A stretch of 16,667 bases of DNA from Bacillota bacterium (GTDB taxonomy: Bacteria > Bacillota > Clostridia > Peptostreptococcales > Anaerovoracaceae), in contig JAEDMR010000022.1 in assembly GCA_016302925.1 (NCBI GenBank), forward strand, positions 1 to 16,667, read 5' to 3'. Numbering within the stretch: position 1 is the first letter of the stretch; the number at the start of each line of letters is the position of its first letter. Shown here in pieces: positions 14,388 through 16,667 of this stretch. The notes beneath the pieces are model-generated. The model was not told where the DNA came from, did not search any database, and was given only the letters and a program-made list of their open reading frames with translations. The position numbers and the translations under genes were made by a program.

Positions 14388-14437
14388 ACGCTTCGCAAAA
14401 TCGGTTCTCCCGGCACTTTGCTCCGAATCAGGCTTTC

Positions 14438-16306
14438 TTAGCCAAGCTTTTCGAAATCTTCTGCACCGTGTTTGCAGAGCGGGCAGATGAAGTCGGCAGG
14501 CAGATCTTCGCCTTCATACACATATCCGCAGATCTTGCAGACCCAGCCGGTCTTTTCTTCTTCGATCTTTGGTTGTGGCTTTGGTTTGATATGTGCGAAG
14601 TAGTATGCGTAAGTCACAGATGGATCCGGGGACAGAATCTGTGCTTCGGTCACTTCTGCGATAAACAGGGTATGGGTGCCGTAGTCGTGGGCATCGATGA
14701 CCTTGGCAGACATGAATGCATTGACGCCTTTGGTTACATAATACAGTCCGTTGGCGCTGCGTTCTGCATACGGTTCGAAGCCGGCAAACTTATCCGTATC
14801 TCTGCCGCTGGCGAAACCAAACCGCTTGAAGGTGTCGAATTCTGCCTTCTCTGACAGTACGGAAATGTTGAACACACCGGTCTTCATAATCATGTCGTGG
14901 GTAAAGTTTGCCTTGTTCACCGCGATGTTGATCCGGTTCGGTTTGCTGGTCAGCTGTGCTGCGGTATTGATGATGCAGCCGTTATCCTTGTCGCCGTCTT
15001 TGGCAGTGAGAACGAACAGACCGTAGGAGAACTTGAACATGGCATCGTTATCGATGGTTCCTGCAGTTACTTCCACGCCGGTTTCTGCCTTGGCAGGGCG
15101 CTCAAATTTCGGAACCGTGGCAGCGATCGCATCCACCAGAGCATCGATTTCAGCCAGCTGGTCTTCCCGCAGGGAGGATTTCAGAGTGATGGTCTTATCC
15201 AGAATGGTCATGTTCTGACATCCGGAGAGAATCCCACGCATCAGGCTGCCGCTGGTCGGTGCCCAGGAGCCATTTTCTACCAGGGCGACGGTACGGTTCT
15301 GAATGTTGTGGGAAGCCAGGTCGTGAAGCAGTTCTTCCATGGAAACGAAGATTCCTGCATTGTATGTGGTGGAAGCGAAGATCAGATGGCTCCACTTAAA
15401 TGCGGCAGAAACGATCTCGCTGGCCGGTGTAACGGATACATCGTACATTACGGTACGGATTCCCTTTTCCCGCAGCCGGCTGGAGATGATCTCGGCCGTA
15501 TTTTCGGTGTTTCCGTATACAGACGCATAGGCAATCATCACGCCGTTTTCTTCCGGTGTGTAGGTGCTCCACTTCACATATTTATCGAAATAATCTTCAA
15601 TACCGGCTCTCCAGACGAAACCGTGAAGCGGGCAGATCATCTTGATATCCAGACCATGGGCCTTTTTCAGCAGGGCCTGTACCTGCATGCCGTATTTGCC
15701 TACGATATTGGTGTAGTAGCGGCGGGCTTCATCCATGTAATCATGGTTGAAATCCACTTCATCTGCGAAAATGGCACCGTTCAGTGCACCGAAGGTACCG
15801 AAGGCGTCAGCAGAGAAGAGAATTTTATCGGTGGAATCATATGTAACCATGACTTCCGGCCAGTGAACCATTGGCGCCATGACGAACTGGAGATTGTGAC
15901 GTCCGGTGTTCATGGAGGTGCCTTCCTTCACGACGAAAGCCTTTTTGGAAATGTCCAGATGGAAAAACTGGTCGATCATGGCAACGATCTTTTCGTTGCA
16001 GACGATGGTTACATCCGGATAGCGGAGAAGAAGTTCTGCCAGGGTAGCAGAGTGGTCCGGTTCCATGTGCTGTATTACCAGGAAATCCAGGTGTCGGCCG
16101 CCCAGAGCATACTCCAGGTTCTGGAAGAATTTGTCGCTGACTGCCTTGTCTACAGTATCGAAGAGAACGGTTGAGTCATCCAACAGAAGATAGGAGTTGT
16201 AAGATACGCCATCCGGAACGGAATATACGCCTTCGAACATGGCAAGACGCCGGTCGTTGGCACCGACCCAGATCAGGTCATCAAGTATTTTTTTCGTGCA
16301 GTGCAT
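14438..16306 (-). CDS. Multidomain flavodiiron protein with flavin reductase and rubredoxin
   Basis: This 622-residue fusion should reduce oxygen to water and/or nitric oxide to nitrous oxide in the cytoplasm. Domain 1 (about 1-250) is the beta-lactamase-fold diiron site with all seven ligands: H80, E82, D84, H85, H148, D167 and H228. Domain 2 (about 254-398) is a flavodoxin, with FMN phosphate loop SVYGNT (262-267). Domain 3 (about 418-575) is a flavin-reductase-like domain, containing NGCIINTAAQLTSKP (442-456). Domain 4 (about 586-622) is a rubredoxin, with C590-x2-C593 and C608-x2-C611. Electrons would pass from rubredoxin and the reductase flavin to FMN and then to the diiron site, so the protein carries much of its redox chain itself. 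GGAGG at 16316-16320 (read on the minus strand) sets the start with 9-base spacing. It is monocistronic as far as the window shows. Confidence 0.95.
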   Translation of the reverse strand: MHCTKKILDDLIWVGANDRRLAMFEGVYSVPDGVSYNSYLLLDDSTVLFDTVDKAVSDKFFQNLEYALGGRHLDFLVIQHMEPDHSATLAELLLRYPDVTIVCNEKIVAMIDQFFHLDISKKAFVVKEGTSMNTGRHNLQFVMAPMVHWPEVMVTYDSTDKILFSADAFGTFGALNGAIFADEVDFNHDYMDEARRYYTNIVGKYGMQVQALLKKAHGLDIKMICPLHGFVWRAGIEDYFDKYVKWSTYTPEENGVMIAYASVYGNTENTAEIISSRLREKGIRTVMYDVSVTPASEIVSAAFKWSHLIFASTTYNAGIFVSMEELLHDLASHNIQNRTVALVENGSWAPTSGSLMRGILSGCQNMTILDKTITLKSSLREDQLAEIDALVDAIAATVPKFERPAKAETGVEVTAGTIDNDAMFKFSYGLFVLTAKDGDKDNGCIINTAAQLTSKPNRINIAVNKANFTHDMIMKTGVFNISVLSEKAEFDTFKRFGFASGRDTDKFAGFEPYAERSANGLYYVTKGVNAFMSAKVIDAHDYGTHTLFIAEVTEAQILSPDPSVTYAYYFAHIKPKPQPKIEEEKTGWVCKICGYVYEGEDLPADFICPLCKHGAEDFEKLG

Positions 16307-16396
16307 AATGGGAAACCTCCTTTATCTATTGACAAAATATAAACAATTTGTTCTGTAAGTATATTGTACACTTTTTGGCGGGAAATAACCAGCAAA

Positions 16397-16427
16397 AAAG
16401 CAAAATCCTCCGATATTTATCGGAGGA
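16397..16427 (-). terminator. Intrinsic terminator, minus strand
   Basis: TCCTCCGATA (16406-16415) pairs exactly with TATCGGAGGA (16418-16427). On the minus strand the stem is followed by TTTTGCTTTTTT. It would end a minus-strand transcript arriving from beyond the right edge and insulate the flavodiiron gene. Confidence 0.7.
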
Positions 16428-16505
16428 CTGCCCGCTTCGAACTGCCAGGGTGTGACAGCTCAGGCGCGAATGGGTGTATTATAATGTTATGGGTGGGTGA
16501 TAAAG

Positions 16506-16529
16506 AATTCGCGTGCCCGCGAATTTTTT
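16506..16529 (+). terminator. Hairpin with T-run, plus strand
   Basis: AATTCGCG pairs exactly with CGCGAATT around a TGCC loop, followed by four more T residues. No + strand gene precedes it, so it would end either a short RNA started near 16490 or serve as an attenuator for an unseen gene to the right. Confidence 0.6.
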
Positions 16530-16557
16530 ACGGATATAATATACTCCAGAAAGCGAA

Positions 16558-16579
16558 TTTTGTCAATAGATGACAGAAA
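16558..16579. promoter_or_regulatory. Palindromic operator candidate
   Basis: TGTCA (16561-16565) and TGACA (16571-16575) are perfect inverted halves 5 bases apart, with TT/AA extending the symmetry after one mismatch. The left half and centre recur in inverted orientation at 16324-16338, upstream of the flavodiiron gene. One regulator could therefore contact both places. Confidence 0.45.
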
Positions 16580-16667
16580 AAAAGGGAAACATTCATATGC
16601 GGCAACAAAAAAGATAGTGTAAAATAGTTGTGGAGTTTTTAGAAGAAATAAAATAGAGATTAGCTCC

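Larger units (their letters stand above)
16324..16571. repeat. 15-bp exact inverted repeat flanking the right-end region
   Basis: ATCTATTGACAAAAT at 16324-16338 is the exact reverse complement of the 15 bases at 16557-16571, with 218 bases between them. No target-site duplication is seen outside the repeats and nothing inside resembles a transposase, so paired binding sites are likelier than a mobile element. Confidence 0.65.
16307..16667. other. Gene-free right end (361 bp)
   Basis: I find no convincing gene. A 69-codon open frame at 16364-16573 runs through both hairpins and has no ribosome binding site. The stretch should hold the minus-strand promoter of the flavodiiron gene; a weak candidate is TGGTTA/TACAAT (17-base spacing) on the minus strand around 16393-16364. 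It also holds two hairpins, a long-range inverted repeat and a palindromic operator candidate. TATAAT occurs at 16480-16485 and 16535-16540 on the + strand, but neither has a good -35. Confidence 0.6.

Noticed and set aside
14897..16174. 425-codon + strand frame antisense to the flavodiiron gene
   Set aside because: It is a shadow of a gene with all catalytic residues present; the antisense product has no domain and no ribosome binding site.
16477..16493. PerR/Fur-like box (TTATAAT-G-TTAT)
   Set aside because: Only the left half matches the TTATAAT-N-ATTATAA pattern; the right half diverges.
16324..16571. Miniature transposable element with 15-bp terminal repeats
   Set aside because: No target-site duplication is visible outside the repeats, and the interior holds transcription signals and not a folded element. 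Copy number in the genome would decide.
16364..16573. 69-codon + strand open frame
   Set aside because: It spans two terminator-type hairpins, has no ribosome binding site and no recognisable domain.
16588..16617. Six-codon micro-ORF (MRQQKR) after AAAGGG near the right edge
   Set aside because: It is too short to judge, and the spacing and codons give no support.

Overview
The window reads as chromosomal DNA from an anaerobic, amino-acid-fermenting clostridium (Firmicutes). The reasons are the oxidative ornithine degradation genes, an adenosylcobalamin aminomutase, strong GGAGG ribosome binding sites, a sigma-54 regulator and a rubredoxin-fused flavodiiron protein. I cannot name the genus; moderate GC and these genes suit amino-acid fermenters of the Clostridium sticklandii / Anaerovorax type. 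I see no phage, insertion sequence, CRISPR array, tRNA or rRNA.

Bases 1-5730 hold the 3' part of an ornithine degradation cluster, all on the + strand: oraS and oraE (the two subunits of D-ornithine 4,5-aminomutase), a GlmL/MutL-family ATPase that probably reactivates the mutase, and orr (ornithine racemase, which supplies D-ornithine). A strong terminator and a 260-bp spacer with heptanucleotide repeats split oraSE from the ATPase and racemase genes. The expected ord/ortA/ortB genes would lie to the left of the window.

Bases 5731-6700 hold a single gene for a protein with two PII-like domains. It has its own sigma-70 promoter with an inverted repeat around the -35, and a bidirectional terminator.

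Bases 6729-10462 are the most distinctive part: a divergent pair. A sigma-54-dependent activator is encoded on the minus strand, and a cytoplasmic class-C beta-lactamase-fold serine hydrolase on the plus strand. Between them lie a near-consensus -24/-12 promoter for the hydrolase, a sigma-70 promoter for the activator, and a 24-bp palindrome at the position expected of an upstream activator site. The layout suggests a self-contained regulatory module: the activator would switch on the hydrolase and perhaps limit its own synthesis. The activator ends in a winged-helix-like domain instead of the usual Fis helix-turn-helix.

Bases 10559-11820 hold gldA (glycerol dehydrogenase family) with its own promoter and terminator. 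Bases 11872-14387 hold a two-gene operon: an ion-transporter-superfamily membrane protein (CitMHS_2/UIT3-like sodium:proton antiporter) and a cytidylate-kinase-like protein with an unusual N-terminal extension. A terminator shared with the convergent last gene follows.

Bases 14438-16306 (minus strand) encode a multidomain flavodiiron protein (diiron beta-lactamase fold, flavodoxin, flavin reductase, rubredoxin) that should reduce oxygen or nitric oxide. The last 361 bases contain no convincing gene but hold two strong hairpins, a 15-bp exact inverted repeat and a palindromic operator candidate.
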